Positions 31,176 to 41,850 of a DNA stretch of 64,000 bases are shown piece after piece. The DNA is taken from assembly GCA_964019425.1 (NCBI GenBank), contig OZ025803.1, positions 795,001-859,000 of the forward strand, given 5' to 3'. The translations under genes were made by a program, and so were the position numbers. The notes under the pieces are model-generated. The model had not been told where the DNA came from and made no database searches. It saw only the letters and a list, made by a program, of their open reading frames with translations. Origin of the DNA: Flectonema sp. DT1601 (taxonomy: Eukaryota; Euglenozoa; Diplonemea; Diplonemida; Diplonemidae). How positions within the stretch are numbered: the stretch's first letter is position 1; every line of letters starts with the position of its first letter.

Positions 31176-34100
31176 CTAAAAAGATAGTAACTTCTGATAA
31201 CAGCTTGTTGCCGTCCATTGTTCTAAATGCCATATGAAGCCAGCGAGGGAATGTAAGTTCCTCGTAGCGAACATAAATAGCAGGCTGTGTTCCTTCTTTG
31301 AAATCTTCGCTTCTTCCATGACAGATCCAATTGTTCCATTTCTGATGCGTACCAGAGCAGAGTTCATGCAGTTAAACATCAAGTGTCTAGGTGATGAGTC
31401 CGTCCGTTTACAAAAAGGGCACTTCAGTTGTACGCCTTTGTCTCTCAGCAAGGGGTGTGAACCCGTTCTGAATTGTGCAATTCTTACTTCCGAAGCCCTC
31501 AGCATGTCTTTCGGATATCTAGCAGTTCTCAATCCTCCGGTCGCCTCCAGATACTGTCTGAGCATCACCCGTTTCATTGGAGGCTTTGCCTTCTCGGAGG
31601 CTTCCATCATCTTTCCTATCAACTTCCTGTGAGACTCCCTCGCTACCCTTGATTTGTGGGCGAAGAAATCCATGGTCGTTGAGACCGGTTTACTTTCGGC
31701 ATCCTTCGAGACTTCTTTGGCCAGCTTATCAGCCTTATCGTGTGGTTCAATCCCCACATGGGCCGGGATAAACTGGAGATGCACCTGTGTCTTCAGATCC
31801 CTAATGCTTTCCAGTATTAACAGAGAGTTCAACTTCCTCTGGGCAACAATCCCTCCATTGAGTTCCTCCAGGTTGGATTTCGAGTCACTGAAGATTCTGG
31901 TAATACCTGACCTGGGACCCAAGATCGAGTCAGCTTTGCCAATTTCTCTCATCAGCAGTTTGAGTGTTACTTGTTCAGCCTTGTAGCTGCTTTCAGTAGC
32001 TACAAGTCTTGACGACATCGTTCTCTCAGTTGGTGAGACCTGTACTGCTGCCGCACCCGCAGTGTAGTTAGCAGGATCATGTGAGCCGTCCACATATATA
32101 GCCGAGTTGCAAGGGACTAGGTCCCTGCAGTATTCCTCAAATTTGTTCCTATCCACATCTGCATCACCGGTCTTGTTATGACCATACCCACAGGATATCT
32201 CTAGATTTGGTACATCCGCCCAAGGTTCGATGCTGTCAGGTTGAACTATTCCTTGGAGGGCGATGTTACAATCTTCCTGCGGCAACTTAGAACTCCAGAA
32301 TCCTTTCGCTATTCGGTTCGTCGAACGTACCCACCTCAGCGATCGATACCTAAACAGAGCAGTTCTGGCCTGTTTTTCTATTATCAACTTCATCGGGAGC
32401 ATGTTCGCCTCCAAGAGCAGTGGGAGAGACCTGGTGTAGATGCTGCAACCCGTTATCCTTCTCGCAATCTTCTTCAGATTCAAGTCCACAAGATCAATCT
32501 GACCCTCAGATAGGAAAGGACCGAAGCTCTCCAGCCCATATGACAGCCTTGAAAGTATGTACAGGTTCTTGACCATGCACAGCGTCTTAAAATCAAAATC
32601 ATACTGTTCTAGTTTCCCCAGGAGTGCAAGACCCTTCCTGGTCTCATCCAGCATCTTTCCGACCTGTGTTCCATAAGATAAATCACCATCAATGTGCACC
32701 CCCAGGTATTTAACGCTGTCTACCATCGGCATCAGTACTGCGGTTAACAACTTTACTCTCAGCTTACTTGATCCATCAGGGAAAATTGCAAGCAGGTCCT
32801 TCGTATTAGCAACTTCGGTATCATCCACCTTGAGAATGGTTTCTCCACTACCCAGAATTGGCCTTCCAAACTCGTTCGGTCTGATCATCTTAGCCAGATC
32901 TCCCCTGCTTACAACGTAATAATTATCCTTTGCAGTCCTGGGGAAGCCCAGTCTCCAGTAGATATCCTTTGGGCAGCGCACAGGCATACCACATGTCTTA
33001 GAGACGGACAGTGCCATGTCATTGGTTTTGCACCAGCTATCCACAAGTCCAAGGATCCATTGCGCTTTCTTATTGGTTAAATTAACGTCCTTATCAGAGA
33101 CTACACAAGCGGTGTCATCTGCATAAAGAGCCGAAACTGAGCCAGTCTTTTCCAACAACTTCGCCAGGTCATCAACATAAATCAGGTATAGCAGCGGACC
33201 GATAATCGAACCTTGGGGAACCCCCCTCGTTACCGTTCTGTAGGAGCTAAGGTTGCCATTCGCACTCACCCTTGCCTGCCTGCCCTTCAGGAAGTCAACT
33301 ACCCATGCAATGAACGGGGAGGGAATACTCATGTTCTTCATCTTCTTGATCAGTTTCTCATGATTAATTCTATCAAATGCTTCCGTGAAGTCGAACGACA
33401 GCAGAACAGAGCTCTTGTTCTTTTCACTGGCCTCATGAAGAGCGTTGACTAACATTGAAATCTGCTCACACGTATTCCTTCCTCTTCTAAAACCCGCCTG
33501 GATAGACGACAGGGCATTGTTCTGGGTAAGCCAATACATCAACCTATCATAAATCACTCTTTCAAGTACTTTACCCACCACCGAGGTCAACGTGATCGGT
33601 CTGAAACTTGCGATCTTATCTTTTGGCTTACCTGGTTTGTAAACTGGCTTGATAAGACCCTCCTTCCAGATCCTCGGTACCTTTGACGTTAGCCACGATT
33701 CATTGAATAACGCCAGGAGGAAATCCATTCCTATCACCGATAAGTTCTTCAACATTATCCCATGGATTCCATCTGGACCTGGTGCTTTCCCGGGCCTTAC
33801 CTTCTTGATGGCTCGCTTCAGTTCAGTCATTGTTAGATTCCCTCCGATTTTGGCGAAGTCGCTGCTCTTCGTATTCGGAGGTCCTAGTTTACGTTTTGTC
33901 GGGGTCTTGACAAATTGTTCCAAGAACTTCGCAGGTAGTTGGTTCTCGTCAAACTCCGGAATGTGAATTTCACGTCCTTCATCCGTCTCAAGGTCCTTTA
34001 TCTTTTTGAACGCATATGCAAAGCCTTCACCTTTTGCTAGCCGTTCAGCGATAAATTTTCCCTTCGCACGCTTGGTATCTGGGGTGGAAGCGTTCCACAT

Positions 34101-35063
34101 TCTTCTTCTCTTCCCTTTGATCCGAAGCCTTCTCCTAACGTACCTCTTCGCTACTCCAAGAACGATTCTGTTGAACGTTACTGCTCTTCTCCCAACGCTC
34201 GCAGAGTTGTTTACCTTTCCAAACCTGTAGTCTAGTTCATGTTCATATGAGTACCAATCAGCTGTATTGAAGTCCCAGACCGATCTCTTCGTCGCGTGGT
34301 TGCCCGAAGGCTCAAGGGGTGAGAGCGTATCGAAGGTAGCAGAGAGTGGTGTATGATCCGAACCGTGCTCAATTCCTTCACCTACCAGCTCAAAGTTAAG
34401 CAGTTGAATCTCCTCGTGGTGCAGGATCAGATCGGGCGAGGTCCCATGTCTCGGCAGTGTCGCTAGACCTGGCGGGTTCGCAATCAGGAGGTCCTCTTGC
34501 CCTGTCCAGTTGAGAAGGTCACAGCCTTTTACGTCGGTTTTCTTGGACCAGTACCTATGGTGTGCGTTGAAGTCACCAGCGAGAATGAACTTGCCAACAC
34601 GTTTAAGGGAGAATAGTTCAAAATTAATCCTCGAGCTCGGTGGGGAGTAGATGTTGAGAATACTTACGTCTTCGTTAATTCTGACACCCATCGACTCGAC
34701 GGTTCCTCTCATCGACGGTATGGAGATATCAAAGCAATCATGTTGAATTCCTCGTTTTATTAAAGTGATCAGGCCACCTCCCCTTCCTGGCCTATCCCTC
34801 CTGTAGCAAACGTAGTTCCAATGAAACAATGCCATCCTGCAAGAAGTCTCCTGAAGGCAAAGTACGTCGGGGTCAAGCTTACTCAGGATGTGTCCAATGA
34901 ACTCCATTTTGTTCGAGATGGTGCGACAATTCCAACTGATTACATTTAGTTTGCAAGAGGGACCATCCTTTCTCCTATTCGGCCCTGGGTTTCGTTCAAC
35001 GTCCCCTGCTATCAGCAAGAGACGTCTTCGAGTCTCAGCCCAGTTCCTTCCATCTACGTGCCG
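31176..35063 (-). CDS. LINE A copy 1 ORF2: 2A peptide, endonuclease, reverse transcriptase, RNase H
   Basis: The open frame begins directly after the TGA that ends ORF1 and is in the same frame. There is no ATG before the endonuclease; the first near-cognate codon is TTG at 35018. Numbering from there: 2A motif DVERNPGP (6-13), endonuclease 23-230 (N30, E57, GDFNAHH at 148-154, SDH at 220-222), RT about 405-690 (FDFTEAFDR, GVPQGSIIGP, YADD at 632-635), RNase H about 970-1105 (VDGS, E1015, FSDSKSN, HDKAD), and a C-terminal CCHC zinc motif (CPFCKRT...HLMFNC). Total 1280 residues, no breaks. The missing ATG supports expression by read-through or re-initiation rather than as a free gene. Confidence 0.92.
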   Translation of the reverse strand, partial: RHVDGRNWAETRRRLLLIAGDVERNPGPNRRKDGPSCKLNVISWNCRTISNKMEFIGHILSKLDPDVLCLQETSCRMALFHWNYVCYRRDRPGRGGGLITLIKRGIQHDCFDISIPSMRGTVESMGVRINEDVSILNIYSPPSSRINFELFSLKRVGKFILAGDFNAHHRYWSKKTDVKGCDLLNWTGQEDLLIANPPGLATLPRHGTSPDLILHHEEIQLLNFELVGEGIEHGSDHTPLSATFDTLSPLEPSGNHATKRSVWDFNTADWYSYEHELDYRFGKVNNSASVGRRAVTFNRIVLGVAKRYVRRRLRIKGKRRRMWNASTPDTKRAKGKFIAERLAKGEGFAYAFKKIKDLETDEGREIHIPEFDENQLPAKFLEQFVKTPTKRKLGPPNTKSSDFAKIGGNLTMTELKRAIKKVRPGKAPGPDGIHGIMLKNLSVIGMDFLLALFNESWLTSKVPRIWKEGLIKPVYKPGKPKDKIASFRPITLTSVVGKVLERVIYDRLMYWLTQNNALSSIQAGFRRGRNTCEQISMLVNALHEASEKNKSSVLLSFDFTEAFDRINHEKLIKKMKNMSIPSPFIAWVVDFLKGRQARVSANGNLSSYRTVTRGVPQGSIIGPLLYLIYVDDLAKLLEKTGSVSALYADDTACVVSDKDVNLTNKKAQWILGLVDSWCKTNDMALSVSKTCGMPVRCPKDIYWRLGFPRTAKDNYYVVSRGDLAKMIRPNEFGRPILGSGETILKVDDTEVANTKDLLAIFPDGSSKLRVKLLTAVLMPMVDSVKYLGVHIDGDLSYGTQVGKMLDETRKGLALLGKLEQYDFDFKTLCMVKNLYILSRLSYGLESFGPFLSEGQIDLVDLNLKKIARRITGCSIYTRSLPLLLEANMLPMKLIIEKQARTALFRYRSLRWVRSTNRIAKGFWSSKLPQEDCNIALQGIVQPDSIEPWADVPNLEISCGYGHNKTGDADVDRNKFEEYCRDLVPCNSAIYVDGSHDPANYTAGAAAVQVSPTERTMSSRLVATESSYKAEQVTLKLLMREIGKADSILGPRSGITRIFSDSKSNLEELNGGIVAQRKLNSLLILESIRDLKTQVHLQFIPAHVGIEPHDKADKLAKEVSKDAESKPVSTTMDFFAHKSRVARESHRKLIGKMMEASEKAKPPMKRVMLRQYLEATGGLRTARYPKDMLRASEVRIAQFRTGSHPLLRDKGVQLKCPFCKRTDSSPRHLMFNCMNSALVRIRNGTIGSVMEEAKISKKEHSLLFMFATRNLHSLAGFIWHLEQWTATSCYQKLLSF

Positions 35064-36039
35064 TCATTTACCTTCCAAGAATCTCGTCATCAGCATCTCT
35101 AAACGATCCATCCTTCGTTCCATCGTATCCTGTTCAGCTGTCGACTTCTTCACAGTTTTCTTTGTCACAACCTGCTCTACAGGACCTACTTCCTTCAAGG
35201 CTCCTTTCCTCTCCTCAATCTTCACACCCGCTTCCCGCCAGAGTCTCTTCCCCTTCCCCTTACCATGAAAGGATAAGAATTCTGCTCGCAAGTAGCAACG
35301 ATTAGAGGCCTCCCCCTCTGTTGGATCACGTCTCTTCTCCGGCGGAGTAAGGCCTTTTTCCGGTGTGCTCTCCGCAGTTGACGTTGGCTGAGTTTTCTCC
35401 TTCACATCCACCTCTCTGGCAGCTTGGCGCTTCTTACGATCTTGTCTTTGAACTACCTCAACCGTACATGCCCTACCGTCGATTAATACCGTGTCGTCAT
35501 CCGGCACTTCAGCACGCACCCTCATCCATCTGTATCCAGTCCTTACTCCATCCACGGTTGCTCTCACATGCCACCCATCCTTCGCCAGCAGCGCTACCGC
35601 TTCACGGGGAAGTACATCTAACGGAATTCCCGAGATTTCTAATTCAGGGAGCTTTGCAGGGATTCCCAGTTTTTCCCTGGTTACATCTTCCAGCTCCGGT
35701 GAAACTCTGATACCAAAACCTTTAGGGTTTTCGACTAATCCCAACGATTCCAAGGAATCAGAGTGTTCAACTGCCTCCTTCAAAGAGCACTCGTCCTGAA
35801 GCCAAATAACTGTATCCTTCGGAGCCTCCCCTTCGTCTTGGATCCACAAGAACCTCCCATCTTTGCCGGAAGTTCTTAGCAGTTCCACCGCCCCGGATTT
35901 CCTCAGTCGGATGACAGCCGACACCGTACTCTTCGTTACCCTGAAGTTGTACGCTTCCATGAAGCCGGGTGTGTCCTTCATTTCTTTTGTGATGAGGTGC
36001 TCAGGCTTGCTCGCTAACTCAAGCCACTTATCATTTTTT
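35064..36039 (-). CDS. LINE A copy 1 ORF1, C-terminal fragment
   Basis: About 325 residues equivalent to the C-terminal third of copy 2 ORF1 (DKWLELASKPEHL... to MTRFLEGK), ending in the same TGA followed by CGG. It is cut on its 5' side by the poly-A tail of LINE B. The differences from copy 2 are a few substitutions (for example YNFRVTK versus YNFGVTK). Confidence 0.9.
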
Positions 36040-39000
36040 TTTTTTTTTGAGTGCACCACGACCCGTGAGTCTGTGATGCTGTTTGCGCTGTTAGGCGCGG
36101 CTGTTCTTTTTCTTTCTTTCTTTCTTACTTTCTTTGTTTTGGGGGTTGGGGGTGGGAATCCCGTAGGCTTCGTATCTCCTTTCTTTGTTTTGATAACTTA
36201 AAACTAATACTACATAATTAATTGTCCACTTGGACGACTTCAGATGTGTTGCAATGATGCCTTCAATGTTGATATTCGAAATGTCGATGTTTTAATAATA
36301 CTACCGTCCTAATAGTTGTGCCAGTCTGTCTAAGGTTGTGACAAAACCAGTCATCTGCTGTTGATTCGCAGGTAAGTAGCAGTCCTCCAGTTGGCATGCT
36401 TCCTCTCCCTTGTCATTCATCATGTGACTGATGTATTTTTCTCTCAAGGTTTCTATACACCAATGTTCGCATATAAATAATACATGATGTGCTGTCGCCT
36501 TTCCAAGTTTACAGAAAAAGCACAGCTCGTTCAGTCCTTTGATTATCAGAGATCTGCAATGTCCCACTCTAAAGCGTGACATCAGTACTTCCTCTGGTCG
36601 TGTTAGAGCTTCGATGTACGGAGGGTGTCTTACCTCTCCCGGTCCGATCCAGTTCTCCCGTTTTCTCCGCTTGTGAAACGTCATCAATGTTCCCATGTCA
36701 AGTTGAGTGGGCAGTTGTTTAATAATAACATCTTCGTGAGGTGGATCTTCCTTCAGGCCTGCAGCGAATTTCGCCAGTTGGTCCGCTACTTCGTTGTACC
36801 GCACGTTTCTGTGTGCCGGTACATACTGCATGTTGACTTGGATTCCCTTCTTCTCCAGTTTCATTGCCAACTTCCAGATCTTTTTGTTCATTGGGGACCT
36901 TTGTTTATATGGCCCTTGTTCCAATGCCTGCATGACTGACATCGAATCAGTCAACAGGTGCGTCGTTGTTGTTAGAGATTCATGTTCATCCTCCGCCACC
37001 TGAACTAAATTTTCCAACGCCAGTTTCACTGCAATCTGCTCGGTCCTATAAGAGGAACCCGCTACTGGTATTTTATATCCAAGTAGACGCATCTTGCTTT
37101 CGTTAACCATGACCACAGCGGCAGCCGCGTCTGTCATGTACGTGTTGGGTTTGGGTCTTATCGACCCGTCAGTGTAGACTTTCATCTCGTGGGCTGGTAG
37201 TTCAGTTTCTCGCTGTTCAGCCTCTTCCTTGTTACTTGAATATGTGAATCTCATCGCACTAGTACTTTCCCATGGAGGGAGAGTGTAGTGTTCTGGGTTC
37301 ACTTCCAGGTTGGTAATGCTCCGGTAATTGTCAAGGCCAGGGATACCAGAGACATAGTCTATCCAGACATTCCATCCCCATTTTGATTTTTGAAATAATT
37401 CTGAACTCCCTGTTCTCGTCAGCTTGCGAGTCGGTAGGAACGGACTTAATTTGAAACGTTCATAGGTTCTACACATCTTATACTGGTTGTGTTCCTTCAG
37501 TCTTGGCGTGTCGGCTTCTTTGTAAAGTCTCTGTAGTTTGGTGCTCCGCAGACATCCAGTTACCAGCCTCACTGCCCTGTTTACCAGTAATTCCAGTTGT
37601 TCGAAGCACTCTTTTGGTAGCATCCAAGCAAAGCTTTCAACACCATAAAGCACCCTTGCTAACACCACCGTCACCAGTATACTGATGAGTGTCCTCTTTC
37701 TGCAGCCTATCCTAGTGAGTCTAACCAACAAGCCTAGACCCTTGGAAGCAGCTGTCATCATCTTTTGAATTTGCGACTTAAAGGTTAACTTCTCGTCATA
37801 ATGTACACCCAGGTACCGCACGGTATTCGTCTTGTGAACTTTTCGTCCAACCGCATAGGCAAATCCGTGTAATCCGGGCCCCACTCTTTCCAGCATCTTA
37901 TCTATTTCTGCCTTGTTGTGGACTTTCTTCAGTTGTGAGAAGCTGGCGCTCATCTTCATTGTTTTCAGTACCGCCGGTTTGTTCGGTAGCTTGACTTTGA
38001 TCTTATGTTTTGGAACGACATACAGGTGAGTGATGGCGAATTCTTCTTTTGAAACTACAGTTGTTGAGTTATCATCCTTCACAAGGTTACTCATTTGTTC
38101 TGCCGTGGCCACCACATATTTAAATGTGTGTTCTTCAGAGTATACTACTACTGGGGACTTGTCATGAGTTCCACTTGGCCTCACGTGAATGTATTCCGTC
38201 TTGCCAGGGTTCTTATTGATTTTGATGTGTGAGTCAAGTGCCCACCTTTCAAATATTTTGACTGCGTTGTTAACCTTGTTTTCTAAACAGCTGACAGTGC
38301 CCGCGGTTATTACTATTCCAACATCATCTGCAAAGACAGTCGGTTCGTACATCTCTAGTTTATCTATCAAATCGTTGATGAAGATAGAGAATAACTGGGG
38401 TCCCAGCACGCTTCCTTGTGGTACTCCTACTCGAATGTTCCGGAATGCTCCCTTCACTCCATTCACCCTTGTTGAAATCTTCCTACTAGTCAAGTAGTTT
38501 TGAACCCACCGTAGATATTTCGTTGGTAGTCCTATTTTGGACATCTTATTTAGAAGAGTTACCGGTTGAACTGCATCGAAGGCTTTTTGTAGGTCGAAGG
38601 TGATTAATATCGCTTCTTCCCCCATTGCCTTGGCACTTTTGAGTTTGTCTGTAACTATACAGAGATTTTCAATGGAATCCCGTCCTCGTTTGTAGGCTGC
38701 TTGCCTCGGATTTATTCTGTCTTTCAACAGGTGGTGCATCCGTTCTACGACCATTCTTTCAAAGAGTTTCGAGACGGTCGAGGTTAGTGCTATCGGTCTG
38801 TACGATAAGACTTGTTTCTTGTCTTTATCAGGTTTCAGTATGGGTATTACCATTCCACTTTTCCAGCACCTGGGTACTGCTGATCGTTGCCATGAGAGGT
38901 TGAATAGTCTTAGTAGTTGCTCGAGGAAAGCTTTTGGAAGTTGTTTTAACATCGAGTTCCAGATGTGGTCAGGTCCAGGTGCCTTCTTCTCTTTTGTTTT

Positions 39001-40043
39001 TGAAATTTGTCGTTCCAGTTCAGGCATTCCAAATTCCACCGAGTTATCATCAGGTATTCCTTGTAAGGTTGGTTCACCGTCTTCGAATTTGAATTGGTCT
39101 GCGTATGTTTTGGTGAAGACATCTGCCATCTCCCGCGGGTCGGTTAATTCCTTCTCACCGTCGACAATCTTAGTAATTGAATGGTCCATCATTCTACCTT
39201 CCAGTTGTTTAACTTTTCTAAAGGCCCATCGGTAGTCCATTCCAGTCATGTCGCACTCAATGATCTTCTGTTTGATCATGTTGATACCTCTTTCAATTGC
39301 TTCTGAGTCTGTCTTATCAGGGTCAGTCTCTGCCATTAAATCTTCCAATTCTGAATCCCTCACAGCGAAGGTACTACTTGACTTCTTGTTGTAGCCTGGG
39401 ATGGCCCTTCTCGCTGCTCTCAGAATCTCGTTGTTGATCCTATTAGCAAGTTTCTGCACATTCTTAATTCTTTCTAATTTGGGCGCTGCCCTTTCCAACA
39501 ATATTTTATAATAATTCCAATCGGCACAATGCCACTTCCATTTCCATGTCCCAGAACTCTCTTTTGAATATTCATCTGTTTTGATATCTTCGATTGTCAG
39601 TTTGAGTGGCAGGTGATCGCTGCCCCATCCCTTCATGAGTTCGATTTGTGCATCCAAAGAAATATCTAATGCAATTACATCCGGAGAGGCTGAGCTCTGT
39701 GGTCTTGTGTGTTGTTGAGGTTTGTTTAGAATTTGAATTGCTGCTTCTAGTGACCAATCGTAGAAGCTGTTACCAGTAATGTTCGTATTTCCATTTGACC
39801 AAGTTGAATGGTGTCCATTAATGTCACCCGCAATCAATGTGCCGGGCTCTGATATAAACTTCCAGGTTGTTGCCTTGATTTCAGGCGGGTGGTAAACATT
39901 GTGAATTGTCAATGGCGGATTAGATTGAAGTACTACTGTTAATATCTCAGTTTGGTCATGTGAGATGTCGGGGTGTTTTAATATTATCTTATTTAAATCA
40001 TTTCTGACCAGAGTGACGAGTCCTCGATGACCTGACTTGATCA
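36040..40043 (-). mobile_element. LINE B, 5'-truncated, inserted in LINE A copy 1
   Basis: A second non-LTR family with a poly-A tail (16 A on the minus strand at 36040-36055), a 3' UTR to 36300, and one long ORF. It splits LINE A ORF1 exactly; joining the flanks restores the LINE A sequence. A short target duplication (ATGAT, partly ambiguous with the tail) is visible at the two junctions. The 5' end lacks roughly the first 60 residues of the endonuclease, a normal 5' truncation. Confidence 0.92.
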
Positions 40044-40044
40044 T
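36301..40044 (-). CDS. LINE B ORF2-like polyprotein: endonuclease (partial), RT, RNase H
   Basis: 1247 codons open. The frame starts inside the endonuclease (HRGLVTLVRNDL), then GDINGHHSTW and SDHLPL. RT motifs are YRPIALTSTVSKLFERM, FDLQKAFD, GVPQGSVLGPQLF and FADD (in place of YADD). RNase H motifs are VYTDGS, SSYRTEQ, LTDSMS and VPAHRNVRYNEVADQLA, followed by a zinc motif CFFCKLGKATAHHVLFIC. The ATG at its start comes from the junction with LINE A (GGATGATC) and is not its natural start. No internal stop, so insertion was recent. Confidence 0.9.
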   Translation of the reverse strand: MIKSGHRGLVTLVRNDLNKIILKHPDISHDQTEILTVVLQSNPPLTIHNVYHPPEIKATTWKFISEPGTLIAGDINGHHSTWSNGNTNITGNSFYDWSLEAAIQILNKPQQHTRPQSSASPDVIALDISLDAQIELMKGWGSDHLPLKLTIEDIKTDEYSKESSGTWKWKWHCADWNYYKILLERAAPKLERIKNVQKLANRINNEILRAARRAIPGYNKKSSSTFAVRDSELEDLMAETDPDKTDSEAIERGINMIKQKIIECDMTGMDYRWAFRKVKQLEGRMMDHSITKIVDGEKELTDPREMADVFTKTYADQFKFEDGEPTLQGIPDDNSVEFGMPELERQISKTKEKKAPGPDHIWNSMLKQLPKAFLEQLLRLFNLSWQRSAVPRCWKSGMVIPILKPDKDKKQVLSYRPIALTSTVSKLFERMVVERMHHLLKDRINPRQAAYKRGRDSIENLCIVTDKLKSAKAMGEEAILITFDLQKAFDAVQPVTLLNKMSKIGLPTKYLRWVQNYLTSRKISTRVNGVKGAFRNIRVGVPQGSVLGPQLFSIFINDLIDKLEMYEPTVFADDVGIVITAGTVSCLENKVNNAVKIFERWALDSHIKINKNPGKTEYIHVRPSGTHDKSPVVVYSEEHTFKYVVATAEQMSNLVKDDNSTTVVSKEEFAITHLYVVPKHKIKVKLPNKPAVLKTMKMSASFSQLKKVHNKAEIDKMLERVGPGLHGFAYAVGRKVHKTNTVRYLGVHYDEKLTFKSQIQKMMTAASKGLGLLVRLTRIGCRKRTLISILVTVVLARVLYGVESFAWMLPKECFEQLELLVNRAVRLVTGCLRSTKLQRLYKEADTPRLKEHNQYKMCRTYERFKLSPFLPTRKLTRTGSSELFQKSKWGWNVWIDYVSGIPGLDNYRSITNLEVNPEHYTLPPWESTSAMRFTYSSNKEEAEQRETELPAHEMKVYTDGSIRPKPNTYMTDAAAAVVMVNESKMRLLGYKIPVAGSSYRTEQIAVKLALENLVQVAEDEHESLTTTTHLLTDSMSVMQALEQGPYKQRSPMNKKIWKLAMKLEKKGIQVNMQYVPAHRNVRYNEVADQLAKFAAGLKEDPPHEDVIIKQLPTQLDMGTLMTFHKRRKRENWIGPGEVRHPPYIEALTRPEEVLMSRFRVGHCRSLIIKGLNELCFFCKLGKATAHHVLFICEHWCIETLREKYISHMMNDKGEEACQLEDCYLPANQQQMTGFVTTLDRLAQLLGR

Positions 40045-40091
40045 CCTTCCACCTTCTTTTAGGAGCGGTCACTATTGCCTTCACCGATTTA
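40042..40091 (-). mobile_element. LINE A copy 1, short ORF1 remnant between LINE B and LINE C
   Basis: 50 bp identical to copy 2 at 47016-47066 (codons for SVKAIVTAPKRRWKDD). It links LINE B's 5' junction to LINE C's 3' tail and shows that LINE C also inserted into LINE A copy 1. Confidence 0.9.
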
Positions 40092-41850
40092 TATAAAACC
40101 TTTTTTTTTATTTATTTAATAAAAAAACTTTTTTGTCTTTTTTTTTTTTTTTTTTTTTTTTTTCATTACTACCTGAAACTGTCTCTTCTTTTTCTACAGC
40201 AACGGGCTGACGCAAAACACGCGTACATTTAATGTGGGTCCAGGGCAATTGCCCACCTCATAAGAGGCCCATTGTTCTTCCTTTCTTTCTCCCCAAGTTA
40301 GTAAGGCAGGTGTAAAATAAAATAACAAAAAGAAATTTATTTATGGGGAGGAATTGTCAATCGTAAGATATGACTTATACTTATCACATATGTAAATATG
40401 TGGAGAAGGTAAGAACAATAACGAAAAACTTCATGTCGAAGTTGCAGCTCGTCGCAATTTGAATTGACATAGCTGTAGCTGCTATGTGCTTTTTGGGGAT
40501 GGCCTGAAAGGTGCGGACTTTCATCTAAGATCTCAAAAACTCTCGATCTGTGTCCAATCTATATCGGCCCATCAATCAATCAACAATCAGACCATCCCCA
40601 TGGTGTAGGTGCTACTTTGGTTAATTTGGAAGCTTGAGAAATCAAGTCAGTTGTGAGTTTTGAATCACAGTATTGAAAAGTGTGGGTTGAAGGATAACGT
40701 TTTCTTCATTTTCTTTCTTTGTTTCCTGACTCAAATTTTCTTTTTTCTTTTCTTTTTCTGGAAAAACATATCTTCTTGCAGATGACATAAAAAGAAAAAC
40801 ATTCTCTAGTCCTTGTACAGTGGAAAGACAATCCTTTAACTCTTCTTGTGTTAGAGAGTCTTTCTGGAGATACATCCTCCTCTCTTTTCTGTACTTTGAG
40901 CATTTTGCTAACAGGTGCTCTACAGAGTCTTTTTCTCTGCACCTAGGACATTTCCCTTGTGTTTGTTTACAGTCGCCAATTCTGAGTTGTGAAATCAGAA
41001 TTTCTTCCGCTCTTTCAGTTTCAGATGGGAAAGGACGGGGGTCAAATTTTTCTTTTATTCTGTGTTTTAGTTTAGCTACATGGGTGCTGTAGTCTATGGG
41101 AACTTTTTTTTGTTTTAAAAGGGTTTCTTCATCTTTTTTTAATGAAATGTTTTGGGCTAGTTTGTCTGCTTCTTCGTTTCCGACAATACCACAGTGAGAA
41201 AAGACATGCTGGAAAATAAACTTTGTTTTGAATTTATTGTTGAAAAATTCAATAAACTGCCAGATGCGGCTTCCTAGTCTCGTTTTCTGTTTTGTTCCCC
41301 CTTTTTCCAGTTCCATCAAGGCACTGGAGGAGTCTGACACAAATAAAACTGACGCATTTTCCGGCGGTTTAAATTCCTTAAAAAGTAAAACAAAAGCGTT
41401 TTTGATCGCCATCATTTCAGCCCTAAAAGAGGTGCAGATTATTCCTGCTTCACTTTTGTTCGTGAGAAATTCATTTCCTTCGCTGTCTATGATGTACACA
41501 CCCGCAGCACCGCGTTCTTCAACAACGGCACCATCGGTATATACCTCTAAGACTGGTTCATAATCTTTCCTTATTTCATTAAGAACAGCTTCACAGGCTT
41601 TTTTATTTTTCTTTTTGTCTTTTTTTTTTCTAACATGCATTTCTGGTTTAAAAACATTGAAATCATTTGAAAAACTCCATGGAGGATGAACGTAAATGGG
41701 ATATTTCTCAAAACTGAGTGATAGAAGGTTGTGTTCTTTCAGAACATTCATTCCTAAACGAGTAAAAGAATCAATGGGTGTTGAGGATATTCTTTCAGGT
41801 GGAATAAAGACATTTAATAAAGGGGACGTGATTCGCGCCATTTTGGCGAA
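40092..41850 (-). mobile_element. LINE C, 3' part only
   Basis: A third EN/RT/RNase H-type LINE family. It has an A-rich tail and 3' UTR from 40092 (T-rich on the plus strand, including a T run of about 30), then the C-terminal coding part. Its 5' side ends at the TAAA tail of LINE A copy 2, which inserted into it. The remainder of LINE C is missing from the window. Confidence 0.87.
40642..41841 (-). CDS. LINE C C-terminal coding fragment with RNase H
   Basis: 399 codons. RNase H motifs: LEVYTDGAVVEERGAAGVY, SFRAEMMA, LFVSDSSSAL and HVFSHCGIVGNEEADKLAQ. A zinc motif CPRCREKDSVEHLLAKCSKY follows, with a charged Lys-rich tail. The reverse transcriptase half is absent because of the copy 2 insertion and later loss. 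The apparent ATG is internal. The sequence differs strongly from LINE A and LINE B. Confidence 0.85.
   Translation of the reverse strand: MARITSPLLNVFIPPERISSTPIDSFTRLGMNVLKEHNLLSLSFEKYPIYVHPPWSFSNDFNVFKPEMHVRKKKDKKKNKKACEAVLNEIRKDYEPVLEVYTDGAVVEERGAAGVYIIDSEGNEFLTNKSEAGIICTSFRAEMMAIKNAFVLLFKEFKPPENASVLFVSDSSSALMELEKGGTKQKTRLGSRIWQFIEFFNNKFKTKFIFQHVFSHCGIVGNEEADKLAQNISLKKDEETLLKQKKVPIDYSTHVAKLKHRIKEKFDPRPFPSETERAEEILISQLRIGDCKQTQGKCPRCREKDSVEHLLAKCSKYRKERRMYLQKDSLTQEELKDCLSTVQGLENVFLFMSSARRYVFPEKEKKKENLSQETKKENEENVILQPTLFNTVIQNSQLT

Larger units (their letters stand above)
30867..36039 (-). mobile_element. LINE A copy 1, main part
   Basis: Non-LTR retrotransposon of the apurinic-endonuclease, RT, RNase H type (I superfamily layout) with a TAAA-repeat tail at about 30870-30892 on the plus-strand left edge. 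It holds the 3' UTR, an intact ORF2, and the C-terminal third of ORF1. It is interrupted at about 36039 by LINE B; a further 50 bp of ORF1 resumes at 40042-40091. The sequence is about 99 percent identical to copy 2, with only scattered substitutions (for example KNMSIP versus KNMRIP), so both are recent. The rest of its 5' part is not found next to it. Confidence 0.93.
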
